Assembly (NCBI GenBank): GCA_017415805.1
Contig: JAFQEC010000008.1
Coordinates: 64,644 to 108,110, forward strand
Direction: 5' to 3'
Length of the DNA stretch: 43,467 nt
DNA from: Clostridia bacterium
GTDB lineage: Bacteria > Bacillota > Clostridia > Oscillospirales > CAG-272
Notes under the pieces: generated by a model
Seen by the model: the letters and a program-made list of their open reading frames with translations, nothing else
Databases searched by the model: none
Told to the model about the DNA's origin: nothing
Shown here: one piece after another, positions 1 to 8,598 of the stretch
Position numbering within the stretch: the stretch's first letter is position 1
Layout: every line of letters begins with the position of its first letter
Program-made: the position numbers and the translations under genes

Positions 1-43
1 TTTTATCCGTGATACACAACTGTTCCGTGCTTTTTCACGCGAC

Positions 44-592
44 TCAAAAATAAATGCCCTTGGAATTACCCGTATAGTGAAAATACTCTTTGAGCGCCCG
101 ATCCTTTTCCTCGTATTTCAGATGCCCCAGGTGCAACGACTCTCGCTGGATCTTCTCAAAATATTCATCTGCAGTCTTGATCACCCTTGCAGGCACGCCG
201 ACCGCCACGGAATTATCGGGAATATCGCGCGTTACCACCGCACCCGCGCCGATGATCACGTCGTTGCCAATATTCACACCGGGCAGGATCAAAACGTTGT
301 TTCCGATATAAACGTTGTTACCGACCGTGATGGGCTTGGTGATCTCCAGATCGGGAACGCGATCACGAAACAGCAGCGTGCCGCCGTCGTGATTCACAAA
401 ACGGATATCATTGGTCAGATGCACGTTGTTCCCAAGGGTGATCAGCCAAGGCTCCGTGCCCCAGTCGATCTCCCCGTATAAATGCAAATTTTCACCCATG
501 TTTACGCCTACTTTTTTTGCGTATTTTACACGGTTCAGCCTGCCCACCGTCTTTTTGTACAATGCTCTGTAAATCTTCCGGATCTTTCCCAT
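44..592 (-). CDS. Hexapeptide-repeat acyltransferase (LbH / maltose O-acetyltransferase-like)
   Basis: A 182-residue protein that probably O- or N-acetylates a sugar of the surface glycan using acetyl-CoA in the cytoplasm. The central and C-terminal half carries left-handed beta-helix hexapeptide repeats (for example VGNNVYIGNNVLILPGV, then IGNDVIIGAGAVV) and ends in the usual GVPARVI cap at about residues 132-138, typical of WbbJ/LacA-like enzymes. The first 35 residues are basic and may form a peripheral helix. It is the last complete gene of the capsule operon in the window and lies 14 bp behind capF, so co-transcription is likely. The acceptor sugar cannot be read from sequence. The family call is secure; acetyl as the donor group is an inference. 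Confidence 0.85.
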   Translation of the reverse strand: MGKIRKIYRALYKKTVGRLNRVKYAKKVGVNMGENLHLYGEIDWGTEPWLITLGNNVHLTNDIRFVNHDGGTLLFRDRVPDLEITKPITVGNNVYIGNNVLILPGVNIGNDVIIGAGAVVTRDIPDNSVAVGVPARVIKTADEYFEKIQRESLHLGHLKYEEKDRALKEYFHYTGNSKGIYF

Positions 593-606
593 AATGCCCC
601 CTTGAT

Positions 607-1809
607 TTACTCTACGATCTCAAAAAACGTATCGGGACGGTTGGGATCGAATTGCTCATTCGCCCACATGACCGTCACCAGATTTTCAGTCTCGGAGAGA
701 TTGATGATGTTGTGCGTGTAGCCGGGTAGCATATGCACGGCCTGAATTTTCTCACCGCTTACTTCGAAGTTCAGCACCTCGTCCGTACCGAGCTTGCGTT
801 GCTGGATCAGTCCGTGCCCCGCGACAACGATAAAGAACTCCCACTTGGTATGATGCCAATGCTGTCCCTTGGTAATGCCGGGCCGCGAGATGTTGACCGA
901 CACCTGCCCGCATTTCTCGGTTTTCAAAAGCTCGGTAAAGCTCCCGCGTGCGTCGGTGTTCATCTTCAAATCAAATGCCACGCGCTCGCGGGGCAGATAG
1001 CTCAGATACGTCGAGTACAGCTTTTTTGCAAAGCTGCCGCCGGGAATCTCGGGAATCACCAAACTCTCGCTCTGTGCGTGAAAATCGTGCAACAGATCCA
1101 CGATCTCGCCCAGCGTGACCTTGTGCGTAACGGGGGCGAAATAGTATCTGCCCGCTTCGCTCTCCACGGGCGCGAGGCCCTCGTAATCGCAACGGTGTCC
1201 CTTGCCCTCTAACAGATCGAGCATCTCGGCGATCAGATCGTCGATATATAAAAGCTCCAGCTCAATGGCTCTGTCGCTGACGGTGATGGGCAAACCGTTG
1301 GCAATATTGTGGCAAAAGGTCGCCACCGCGCTGTTGTAGTTGGGTCTGCACCACTTGCCAAACAGGTTCGGGAAGCGGTAAACAAAGACCTGCGCTCCGG
1401 TGCTTTTCTCATACTCAAAGAAAAGCTCCTCGCCCGCCTTCTTACTTTTTCCGTATTCGCCCTGTGCATAGCGCCCGATGAGGGTCGCCTGGATGGACGA
1501 GGAAAGCATCACAGGGCACTTGTTGCCGCACGCCTTCAAGGTCTCCAGCAGAGTCGAGGCAAAGCCGAAATTGCCCTGCATGAATTCCTCCGTGCTTTGC
1601 GGGCGGTTGACGCCCGCGAGATGGAACACAAAATCCGCTTGCGCGCAGTACGCCGCCAAGTCCGCTTGATCGGAATCAATGTCGTATGCAAGGATCTCCT
1701 CGACCGACAGTGCGGGGCGGGTCTTATCCTTCCCGTCCTTCAAATTTTTCAAAGCGGCACAAAGGTTTTGTCCGACAAACCCCTTCGCGCCCGTAACCAA
1801 TATTTTCAT
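607..1809 (-). CDS. capF: CapF-like bifunctional UDP-sugar epimerase/reductase (SDR + cupin)
   Basis: A 400-residue enzyme of the CapF/WbjC family. The N-terminal extended SDR domain has the NAD(P) motif TGAKGFVG at residues 6-13 and the YGKSK active site (Tyr119, Lys123). The C-terminal cupin, about residues 285-400, has the metal-site stretch GQHWHHTKWEF. In characterised CapF the cupin epimerises C3 and the SDR reduces the 4-keto group of the CapE product, giving UDP-2-acetamido-2,6-dideoxy-L-talose (UDP-L-PneNAc). A separate 2-epimerase, CapG, then yields UDP-L-FucNAc. CapG is not in this window; it may lie beyond position 1. The length and the two-domain order match the family. It lies 9 bp downstream of capE. 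Confidence 0.92.
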   Translation of the reverse strand: MKILVTGAKGFVGQNLCAALKNLKDGKDKTRPALSVEEILAYDIDSDQADLAAYCAQADFVFHLAGVNRPQSTEEFMQGNFGFASTLLETLKACGNKCPVMLSSSIQATLIGRYAQGEYGKSKKAGEELFFEYEKSTGAQVFVYRFPNLFGKWCRPNYNSAVATFCHNIANGLPITVSDRAIELELLYIDDLIAEMLDLLEGKGHRCDYEGLAPVESEAGRYYFAPVTHKVTLGEIVDLLHDFHAQSESLVIPEIPGGSFAKKLYSTYLSYLPRERVAFDLKMNTDARGSFTELLKTEKCGQVSVNISRPGITKGQHWHHTKWEFFIVVAGHGLIQQRKLGTDEVLNFEVSGEKIQAVHMLPGYTHNIINLSETENLVTVMWANEQFDPNRPDTFFEIVE

Positions 1810-1818
1810 AGCCCGTCC

Positions 1819-2871
1819 TTAATACTTGCGTCCCATTTTATCCAGCTCCTCACGAATGTAGGAGAGCGTCAGCAGCTTGGCCTTCACTTCCTCAACCGTC
1901 AGGAGCTTGGTGTTATTGGAGTCAAACTGCGTCAGGGGATTGCGCTCCACGTCGCCGTTGTTGAAATACTTATCGTAGTTCAGTCCGCGGTTGTCGGCGG
2001 GAACACGGTAGAAATCACCCATGTCGACCGCATGCGCACATTCCTCGTTGGTCAAAAGCGTTTCGTACATCTTCTCGCCATGGCGGATACCGATCACCTT
2101 GATTGCATTTTTGTCGCCGCCAAACAGCTCACACACCGCCTCTGCCTGCGTTTGGATGGTACAAGCAGGAGCCTTCTGCACCAGAATATCACCGCTGACA
2201 CCGTTTTCAAAGGCAAACAGCACCAAGTCCACCGCTTCGTCCAGCGACATGATGAAGCGCGTCATGCTGCCGTCGGTGAGCGTGATGGGCTGACCGTTCT
2301 TGATCTGCTCGATCCAAAGCGGGATCACCGAGCCGCGCGAGCACATGACGTTGCCGTAACGGGTACAGCAGATCTTGGTCTTTTCGGGCGAGACCGTGCG
2401 CGCCTTTGCAACCGCAACGCGCTCCTCCAATGCCTTGGAAATACCCATTGCATTGACGGGATACGCCGCCTTATCCGTGGAAAGGCAAACGATGTTCTTC
2501 ACGCCCGCCTCAATGGCGGCGGTCAGCACATTTTCGGTGCCGATCACGTTGGTTTTGACCGCCTCGATCGGGAAGAACTCGCAAGAGGGCACCTGCTTCA
2601 ATGCCGCCGCATGGAAGATGTAATCCACCCCGTGCATGGCGTTGCGCACCGACTGAATATCGCGCACGTCGCCGATGTAGAATTTGATTTTTTCCGCAAC
2701 CTCGGGCATTTTTGCCTGAAACTCGTGGCGCATATCGTCCTGCTTTTTCTCGTCACGCGAGAAGACGCGGATCTCACCGATGTCGGTGCGCAAAAATCGG
2801 TTGAGAACGGCGTTTCCAAACGAGCCCGTGCCACCTGTGATGAGTAACGTTTTTCCCTTGAACAAAGACAT
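1819..2871 (-). CDS. capE: CapE-like UDP-GlcNAc 4,6-dehydratase / 5-epimerase
   Basis: A 350-residue cytoplasmic enzyme that starts L-amino-deoxysugar synthesis by converting UDP-GlcNAc to UDP-2-acetamido-2,6-dideoxy-beta-L-arabino-hexos-4-ulose. The NADP motif TGGTGSFG is at residues 12-19, and the catalytic stretch STDKAAYPVNAMGISK is at about 131-146. The position that is Tyr in most extended SDRs is Met142, with Lys146 kept. This is the pattern of the CapE/WbjB subgroup, so it is not a defect. The neighbour capF uses its product. The same intermediate is the known substrate of PseC-type aminotransferases, which makes the DegT gene at the head of the operon a possible second user (inference). 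Confidence 0.93.
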   Translation of the reverse strand: MSLFKGKTLLITGGTGSFGNAVLNRFLRTDIGEIRVFSRDEKKQDDMRHEFQAKMPEVAEKIKFYIGDVRDIQSVRNAMHGVDYIFHAAALKQVPSCEFFPIEAVKTNVIGTENVLTAAIEAGVKNIVCLSTDKAAYPVNAMGISKALEERVAVAKARTVSPEKTKICCTRYGNVMCSRGSVIPLWIEQIKNGQPITLTDGSMTRFIMSLDEAVDLVLFAFENGVSGDILVQKAPACTIQTQAEAVCELFGGDKNAIKVIGIRHGEKMYETLLTNEECAHAVDMGDFYRVPADNRGLNYDKYFNNGDVERNPLTQFDSNNTKLLTVEEVKAKLLTLSYIREELDKMGRKY

Positions 2872-2872
2872 A

Positions 2873-3979
2873 TCAATTTACCTCTATTCTTTCTATATTT
2901 TCTTGTATGTATTTTTTTGATTCATCCAGCCGAGTGCTCAGCACTTCGTTTACAGCAGCGTAATCGATCGGCTCTGCGACATTTTCGAAATTCCGATCTC
3001 CTATGCCAAGCCGGGATAGCATATCGGTGAGTCGCTCTCTTTTCGCGCGGCCCTCTTGTGAAGCACACCCGAGCAGGGTGAACGGCTTTTGGAGCAAGAC
3101 CGAAAACGCCATGCCGTGAAAGGAGTTGGTAAACACGTGCTCGGCGTGCGCGATATAATTCAAGAACTCCCCGGGAGAAAGGCCGAATTCCTTGCGAAAT
3201 CCGTTCAGGCAGTTTTGCCTGTTAAAGGGTAAAACAACGACATCCAGTCGGTGCTTTTTCGCGAATGCCGCAATTTTTTTCCTCTCCTCTATCGGGTGCT
3301 CGATCAGGGCATACACCAGGCAATATTTTTTCTTTTGCGGTCTATCCCCTACAAACGCGCGCCAATCCTGCCCCAGCAAAAACACGGGGTCCAGCACCTG
3401 CGTGGCCGAAAGACCCATTTCGTTGATGATCGCAACACCGCTTTGCTCGCGCACGCCGATCGCTCGATATTTTGCCAGCTGCTCCTTCATGTCCGACAAG
3501 ATCGCTTTGTTGTTTATGGCGGGCACGCCAAAGCTGGAGCCGTACGCAAGCCTTGGCTTGTCATCGGGCAGAAAATCAAGCATGTAATGCAGAGAAAAGA
3601 CCTTGTGATACGGATTCCAGATCTGGTCTCCGCCGCTTATATACAAGTCATACTCTTCCAATTCGTTTTTTAATTTTTCATCGGAGTCGTAATACCTGCC
3701 AACGTGCAAATATTCCTTGCGAAACGCCTCAAACGCTTTGCTTTTTTGCTGTATGCTTTTCCTTTTGCGCGTGGAAACGATTTTGTAGCGCAATCTCTCA
3801 AAAAATGTAGCCTTTTTTCGAACGGGGGCATAATGCGAGGAGCTGCCGTTTACCGTTCTTTTGATGTGTAGCAGCTCTGCCGTATGCCCCAGCCCCTCAA
3901 AATAGTGCTGTGTGGCATATGCTTGCAAAACACTTCCGTAATTCTCGGATTCAAAAAAAGTTAAGATCGCTATTTTCAT
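2873..3979 (-). CDS. Polysaccharide pyruvyl transferase family protein
   Basis: A 368-residue protein of the polysaccharide pyruvyl transferase (CsaB/WcaK/ExoV) superfamily. Members usually move pyruvate from phosphoenolpyruvate onto a sugar as a ketal, adding negative charge. Family marks visible here are the N-terminal FFESENYGSVLQAYA stretch (loss of the more common N-x-GD form is seen in some branches), SGGDQIWNP around residue 115, and the C-terminal TNSFHGMAFSVLLQKPF block with the conserved SFHG. The gene sits 1 bp from capE. Some relatives act as glycosyltransferases with unrelated donors, so the exact reaction remains open. Confidence 0.85.
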   Translation of the reverse strand: MKIAILTFFESENYGSVLQAYATQHYFEGLGHTAELLHIKRTVNGSSSHYAPVRKKATFFERLRYKIVSTRKRKSIQQKSKAFEAFRKEYLHVGRYYDSDEKLKNELEEYDLYISGGDQIWNPYHKVFSLHYMLDFLPDDKPRLAYGSSFGVPAINNKAILSDMKEQLAKYRAIGVREQSGVAIINEMGLSATQVLDPVFLLGQDWRAFVGDRPQKKKYCLVYALIEHPIEERKKIAAFAKKHRLDVVVLPFNRQNCLNGFRKEFGLSPGEFLNYIAHAEHVFTNSFHGMAFSVLLQKPFTLLGCASQEGRAKRERLTDMLSRLGIGDRNFENVAEPIDYAAVNEVLSTRLDESKKYIQENIERIEVN

Positions 3980-4012
3980 GCCTGCTTCCTTATCCTTCTT
4001 TTGCTTTGTATT

Positions 4013-4913
4013 TCATGCTTTATAATTTCTGTAATATTTCAACCAACAAGCCCATGCGCGCAGCATCGTAGCTGCCCTTGTATTTTTGATCGGGCGCTTG
4101 ATGCGATAATAAATAAAGTCCTTGACCGGCAGCTTTTTCTTGGACTTCGTCCGTTTATCCGTGGGGTCCTTATACGCATCATCGACGGATAACACGCCCA
4201 AATTATCATAATTCACGTCGGTTATGCCGTTCATTTCGAACACCTCGTGGGTTCGGGAAAGCCACTTTCTGGATGTGATACCCACGCCGTCTATGAATTT
4301 TTGGTAATACCAAAACACGGGGGCTGAATCGTTGATCCTGTAATGTATGACGTCGTAGCCTGCCACGATCGAACGGAGATTGGAGTTTGATTCAAACGCC
4401 CAAGCATCCTCGGTTTCTACCAAAAGCTTTTTCAAAAATTCCTTTCGGTAAAGAATGATCATCATATTGGTGCGCCCTTTCTGAAAGCGCCCCGTCTTTC
4501 GGTAGGCCACTTGCGCGTGAAACTCCTGCGGATAGGGCTTCCCTCTCCTTAGCGGATGAAAGTAAACACCGCCCCACTTCGGATTTCTTTCCATTTGCTC
4601 CAATACATCCGAAAAGGCTTCCTCGTTCACCCGATCAAAGATGAAATAATCCTCAAGGCTGAACAGAATATATTTGCTGTCAATTTGCTCCAGCGCATAT
4701 TGCAGGCGTGACGTCCAAGCCTTGCCCTTCCCCGTGCGGATGGTTTTGACATCCATGACGTCACAGTGAAAATCCTTTTCCTCGGTCATCAGATACACCG
4801 AACGGGGATGATTTTTCCCAATTCCTTTGCACCAACCGAAAATAAGGAGACCATGCGTCCTCGTACAAATCACAGCTTAAGATAAGCATCGAAACCTGAT
4901 CCATGCCACTCAT
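4013..4913 (-). pseudogene. Glycosyltransferase-like gene interrupted by a +1 frameshift
   Basis: The long reading frame (4013-4873, 286 codons from a GTG) lacks the expected N terminus and has no ribosome binding site. The true start is ATG at 4913: a GGAGG lies 10 bp upstream, and the other frame reads MSGMDQVSMLILSCDLYED followed by AWSPYFRLVQRNWE, the usual opening of this capsule-locus transferase type (LSCD then W-P-F). That frame must pass into NHPRSVYLMTEEKDF of the long frame. The switch falls at a run of five A on the coding strand (plus-strand T5 at 4812-4816), where one extra base explains everything. The rest is intact, with YILFSLEDYFIF holding an acidic pair. It may be inactivated, a reversible slippage variant, or a sequencing or assembly error. 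The glycosyltransferase role is inferred from context and motif style. Confidence 0.75.
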
Positions 4914-4985
4914 CGTATAAACGCCTCCGCAATTATTTGAAAGACTTTTTTGAAATTTGTATCGCCCTACCGTGCCGCTTCACGC

Positions 4986-5813
4986 TCAATCGCCCTTCAG
5001 TCCAAGGCTTCGCCCGCCGTCAACGGCCAAATTCTGCCCCGTGATCAGCTCGGCCTCCTTGGATGCCAAAAACGCCACGCTGTGTGCAATATCCTCGGGC
5101 ACACACAGCTTATCCAGCACGGTTTTTCTTGCCGAATCGCTCAATTTTTCATCCGAGGCGGTCTCTCTCGGAACAAGCCCGGGAGAAACGCAGTTTACCG
5201 TGATACCATACCTACCAAGCTCGATCGCCTGGGATTTCATCAGCCCGAACAATCCTGCCTTTGCGGCGGCGTATTCCGCGTGCGCCACCTTGCCCTGCAT
5301 GCCGACGATCGAGGAGATGTGAATGATTCTGCCCTGCTTTGAGCTCATCATGTATTGCACGACCTCACGCGAGGTCAAGATCACACCGCGCAAATTCACT
5401 CGCATCAGATTATCTATATTTTCCACTGTCTGCTCGTGCAAATACTTCTTTTCCGAACGTGCGCTATATCCCGCATTGTTGATCAGAACATCGATCCCAC
5501 CGAGCCTATTTGCAACCGTTTGCATGGCAGCGGCAACCGAATGCTCGTTTGACACGTCCATCACGGCATAGTCGACCGCGAGCCCCTCTTGCGAGAGCTG
5601 TGCTTGCAAGGACTTCAGCTTTTCCTCTGACCTGCCTGTTAAAACGACCCGCGCGCCCTCGACCGCAAACCGACGGCTGATCGCCTCTCCGATCGATCCC
5701 GTGGCACCCGTCACAAGCACCACGGTCCCCTCGAATCGTTTCAGCCGATCCACATATATGTATTGGGGCTCTCTTTTTACAACAATGCGTTGCTTTTTCA
5801 AAAAATCAAGCAT
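4986..5813 (-). CDS. Short-chain dehydrogenase/reductase coupled to the MenD-like gene
   Basis: A 275-residue classical SDR. After an unusual, basic 30-residue N-terminal extension come the NAD(P) motif TGATGSIG (35-42), NNAG (112-115), Asn140, Ser168 and the YAAAK active site (Tyr181, Lys185). All four catalytic residues are present, so it should be an active carbonyl/alcohol oxidoreductase. The C-terminal block ITGQNLAVDGG is FabG-like. Its ATG overlaps the end of the MenD-like gene by 8 bp, which implies translational coupling and a shared pathway. A simple idea is that it reduces the keto product made by the ThDP enzyme. The substrate is unknown, and fatty-acid synthesis is unlikely given the location. 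Confidence 0.9.
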   Translation of the reverse strand: MLDFLKKQRIVVKREPQYIYVDRLKRFEGTVVLVTGATGSIGEAISRRFAVEGARVVLTGRSEEKLKSLQAQLSQEGLAVDYAVMDVSNEHSVAAAMQTVANRLGGIDVLINNAGYSARSEKKYLHEQTVENIDNLMRVNLRGVILTSREVVQYMMSSKQGRIIHISSIVGMQGKVAHAEYAAAKAGLFGLMKSQAIELGRYGITVNCVSPGLVPRETASDEKLSDSARKTVLDKLCVPEDIAHSVAFLASKEAELITGQNLAVDGGRSLGLKGD

Positions 5814-7518
5814 TTTTACCTCGCAATAACGTTTTCAATATGCTTTTGGGCGAAGGCGTTTTTTTGGCAAATTGCGCATAGGCGTCCTTCAAGGTCTGCG
5901 CATCCTTTTCCTTGTCGGTAAAAATTTCAACAAAGACAGGCTTTTTGGTGGTTTCGTTCATTCTGACGATCGCTGCCTCCAGCTCCTGCTTGTTGCGAAC
6001 CGCAATATATTCAAAGCCCCGTGACTCTACCCAGCCCTTTGCCGTTGCATTGTGCCCTGCGGCAATGTTTTGATCCAACGTAGGCACGTTCTTCAGCCCC
6101 ACCGTATAATGGAAAAGCGTTGCCCCCTCATTATTGTTCAGAACGATGCGCATATTGGGCGATATGTAATTGCTCCAAAGAGCATTCATATCATAAAAGA
6201 AACTCAGATCCCCGATCAACAAAAACGCCTTTTTCTCGTTGTTGCAGGCCATACCCATGTACGCAGAGGCAGATCCGTCGATTCCGTTTGCGCCACGGTT
6301 GCAATAGGTTTCTATGGAAGGATCCAGGTCGAAATGCGAGACCAAGCGAACGCTGGTGCTGTTTGCGATATGAAGCACACAATCCTTGGGAAGCGCATGC
6401 ACCAGCGCTCTGGCTGCGTAAAGGTTGGAGTACGGGATCTCGAGCTTGTCGAAATCCACCTGTGCGGCGTGCTTTTGCCAGCACTGCAAATAGCTTGTAT
6501 TTGCTTGCCCCTTGCGCCCCGTTCTCACCATTTTTCTCAAAAATTCGATCGGCTTGGCCTCAAAGACTCTCTTAATGCTAAATACGGGATCCTGTACCTT
6601 GCCTTCTGCATTGACCGCCCAATGCTCGAACTGTCCCTTGCAGCTTTTCAAATGGCTTCTCACATACGACAAATATCCGCTGTTCAAGGTGATCACGATA
6701 TCGGGCAGCAGCGTGCTTTTGAACTCCTGCGCGGTCATGACTCTGGAAAGCGAAAACGTGGAGACCGTACCCTTGCAGTGCAGGTTTGCCAGAGGATCGA
6801 CCGCGATGACCGCGCCGTACATTGCGGAAAACTCTTCTACTATTTTAATATTCTCCTCGGTCAAGGAAGGCGATTGGCCATATAAGACCAAAACCCTTTT
6901 CTTCTTTAATTGCTCCGCGAGGTCACTCCAATCATTCGAAAGATACTGTCTTTCGATCTTGGTCACCGCGGGCAGCTCAGGTGTATGGAAGCTGCCCAAC
7001 CCATTTTCGATCGGGACATTGATCTGCACGGGGCCTGCCCCGCGGTGATCGAGCTCGAGAATCGCCTCATTGACCATTCTGCCGCAGGTGTATTCGTCGA
7101 CATCGTCCTTGATCATGGGAAGCTGGACGATCTTTTTGGTCACCTTCTCAAACCCGTGGGTTTGAGGCAGCATCTGCTCCTCGTCCTGATTCAGATAATA
7201 CGGGTTTCGGTCGGCCGAGATCACCAACAGCGGCAGCTTTTGATAATACGCCTCTGTTACCGCCGAATAATAATTGCAAACCGCGGTTCCCGACGTGCAA
7301 CAGATCGCAACGGGCTCTCGGTATCGCTGTATCAAGCCAATCCCAAAAAAGCCTGCGCTTCTCTCGTCCACAACAGAATACGTCACAAAAAACGGATCGC
7401 TCTCAAAGGAGTGTGCAATGGGGACATTTCGGTTTCCCGGGGAGAGCACAACTCTGCGAATGTTATGCTGCTTTAATAAAGAAACCAGAATTTGTACACT
7501 TTTGATATCCGAATACAT
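5806..7518 (-). CDS. MenD-like thiamine-diphosphate enzyme inside the capsule operon
   Basis: A 570-residue ThDP-dependent enzyme most like MenD (SEPHCHC synthase) in length and motifs. The N-terminal domain has SPGNRNVPI at residues 26-34, where MenD usually has SPGSRSTPL, and VDER with the ThDP-activating Glu52. TSGTAVCNYY and SADRNPYYLNQDEEQ (Gln115) follow. The C-terminal domain has ANSTSVRL, NRGANGIDG, GDLSFFYDMNAL (from about 436) and the NNN metal/pyrophosphate motif at about 461-463. MenD joins 2-oxoglutarate-derived succinyl-ThDP to isochorismate. Here no other menaquinone gene is present, and the Ser that contacts substrate in MenD is Asn29. It may therefore make a modified sugar or non-sugar building block for the polysaccharide (inference). 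It overlaps the SDR gene by 8 bp. Confidence 0.88.
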   Translation of the reverse strand: MYSDIKSVQILVSLLKQHNIRRVVLSPGNRNVPIAHSFESDPFFVTYSVVDERSAGFFGIGLIQRYREPVAICCTSGTAVCNYYSAVTEAYYQKLPLLVISADRNPYYLNQDEEQMLPQTHGFEKVTKKIVQLPMIKDDVDEYTCGRMVNEAILELDHRGAGPVQINVPIENGLGSFHTPELPAVTKIERQYLSNDWSDLAEQLKKKRVLVLYGQSPSLTEENIKIVEEFSAMYGAVIAVDPLANLHCKGTVSTFSLSRVMTAQEFKSTLLPDIVITLNSGYLSYVRSHLKSCKGQFEHWAVNAEGKVQDPVFSIKRVFEAKPIEFLRKMVRTGRKGQANTSYLQCWQKHAAQVDFDKLEIPYSNLYAARALVHALPKDCVLHIANSTSVRLVSHFDLDPSIETYCNRGANGIDGSASAYMGMACNNEKKAFLLIGDLSFFYDMNALWSNYISPNMRIVLNNNEGATLFHYTVGLKNVPTLDQNIAAGHNATAKGWVESRGFEYIAVRNKQELEAAIVRMNETTKKPVFVEIFTDKEKDAQTLKDAYAQFAKKTPSPKSILKTLLRGKNA

Positions 7519-7530
7519 ACCATCTCTCCA

Positions 7531-8598
7531 TTACTTGTTTTTCATCAATTCCTTATATTGCTTTGTTCTGGCCGCATAGCGTTTTTTCGAAAGCAGATAG
7601 AATGCCAACGGCATTTTTAACCGAAAGCATGTTGCGTAAAGCTTGTAAACACGCCCCATTTTCGATACATCTAACGTCTTCCAATCGCAGATCTCCCTCG
7701 ATTCCTTCATGATCTGTCGGATCGTGGAAAGGCGCTCGCCCAAGCTTCTCACGTTGTTGGGCTTGGTCTCGTTATCCGCACATTCAAACGCCGTGAGGGC
7801 CGCGCGCAGGCGCATTTGCTCACCGAAATCGTACGCCGTATACTGCTCCACAACATTTTTCAGATATTCTACCCAAGGCTTAAGCAGCCCCCACATGTTT
7901 TTGGTGTAGCCCTTGGAGAGCGACTCAAAATTCATGCGATTGTGATACAAATACCGATCGCCCAAATAATAGTAGCTTTGCGCATGGATCGTGCACTCAA
8001 AGGTAAAGGGCAGGTCCTGACAGCGGCGGAAGCGCGGGTCGAAGTGAATACTGTGCTCCTCGATCAATGCTCTGCGATAGATGCGCAGCCAGTTGCACCA
8101 GCGAAGCGTGCACTCGCTCTTGTTCTCGTCAAACGCGGCGAGGACTCGGGGGAAGATCGTTTTTTCCATGCCCTCTCTGTCGTAAAATCCGGGCTCAAAA
8201 TAGATCTGCTCCTTCTTCGCTTCATCGCGGTATACGTTGCAAAATACGATATCTGCGCCGTGCTCGGTTGCCTTTTCGTACATTTCCTCGTACATGGTGG
8301 GCTCCAACCAGTCGTCCGAATCGACAAAGCCGATATATTCACCCTTTGCAACATTGAGCCCTGCTTGTCTGGCCGCTGCGAGGCCCGCGTTTTTCTGGTG
8401 GATCAACACCATGCGACTGTCCGAGGCCACATATTTCTCGCAGATCGCGTCCGAGCCGTCGGTCGATCCGTCGTTGACCAATATGATCTCGATATTTTTC
8501 AGGGTTTGGTTGACGATAGAATCCAAACACTGCTCCAAATACTCTTTCACATTATAAACGGGAACGATCACGCTCACCAAGATTTTCTTGTTTTCCAC
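7531..8598 (-). CDS. Glycosyltransferase family 2
   Basis: A 355-residue inverting GT-A glycosyltransferase. The N terminus reads VSVIVPVYNVKEYLEQCLDS, followed by VNDGSTDGS (nucleotide binding) and the metal-binding VDSDDWLEPTMYEEM at about residues 90-104. About 200 residues of less conserved C-terminal sequence follow. It probably adds one sugar of the repeat unit on the lipid carrier at the cytoplasmic face. The start codon is GTG, directly after the TAA of the preceding gene (TAAGTG), so it depends on tight coupling within the operon. Sugar specificity cannot be read from sequence. Confidence 0.93.
   Translation of the reverse strand: MENKKILVSVIVPVYNVKEYLEQCLDSIVNQTLKNIEIILVNDGSTDGSDAICEKYVASDSRMVLIHQKNAGLAAARQAGLNVAKGEYIGFVDSDDWLEPTMYEEMYEKATEHGADIVFCNVYRDEAKKEQIYFEPGFYDREGMEKTIFPRVLAAFDENKSECTLRWCNWLRIYRRALIEEHSIHFDPRFRRCQDLPFTFECTIHAQSYYYLGDRYLYHNRMNFESLSKGYTKNMWGLLKPWVEYLKNVVEQYTAYDFGEQMRLRAALTAFECADNETKPNNVRSLGERLSTIRQIMKESREICDWKTLDVSKMGRVYKLYATCFRLKMPLAFYLLSKKRYAARTKQYKELMKNK

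Noticed and set aside
1309..2847. 512-codon plus-strand frame opposite capE/capF
   Set aside because: It spans two convincing minus-strand genes and their junction and shows no domain; it is a shadow frame.
1819..2871. Loss of the catalytic Tyr in the CapE-like dehydratase as a defect
   Set aside because: Met in place of Tyr in the MxxxK motif is normal for the CapE/WbjB subgroup.
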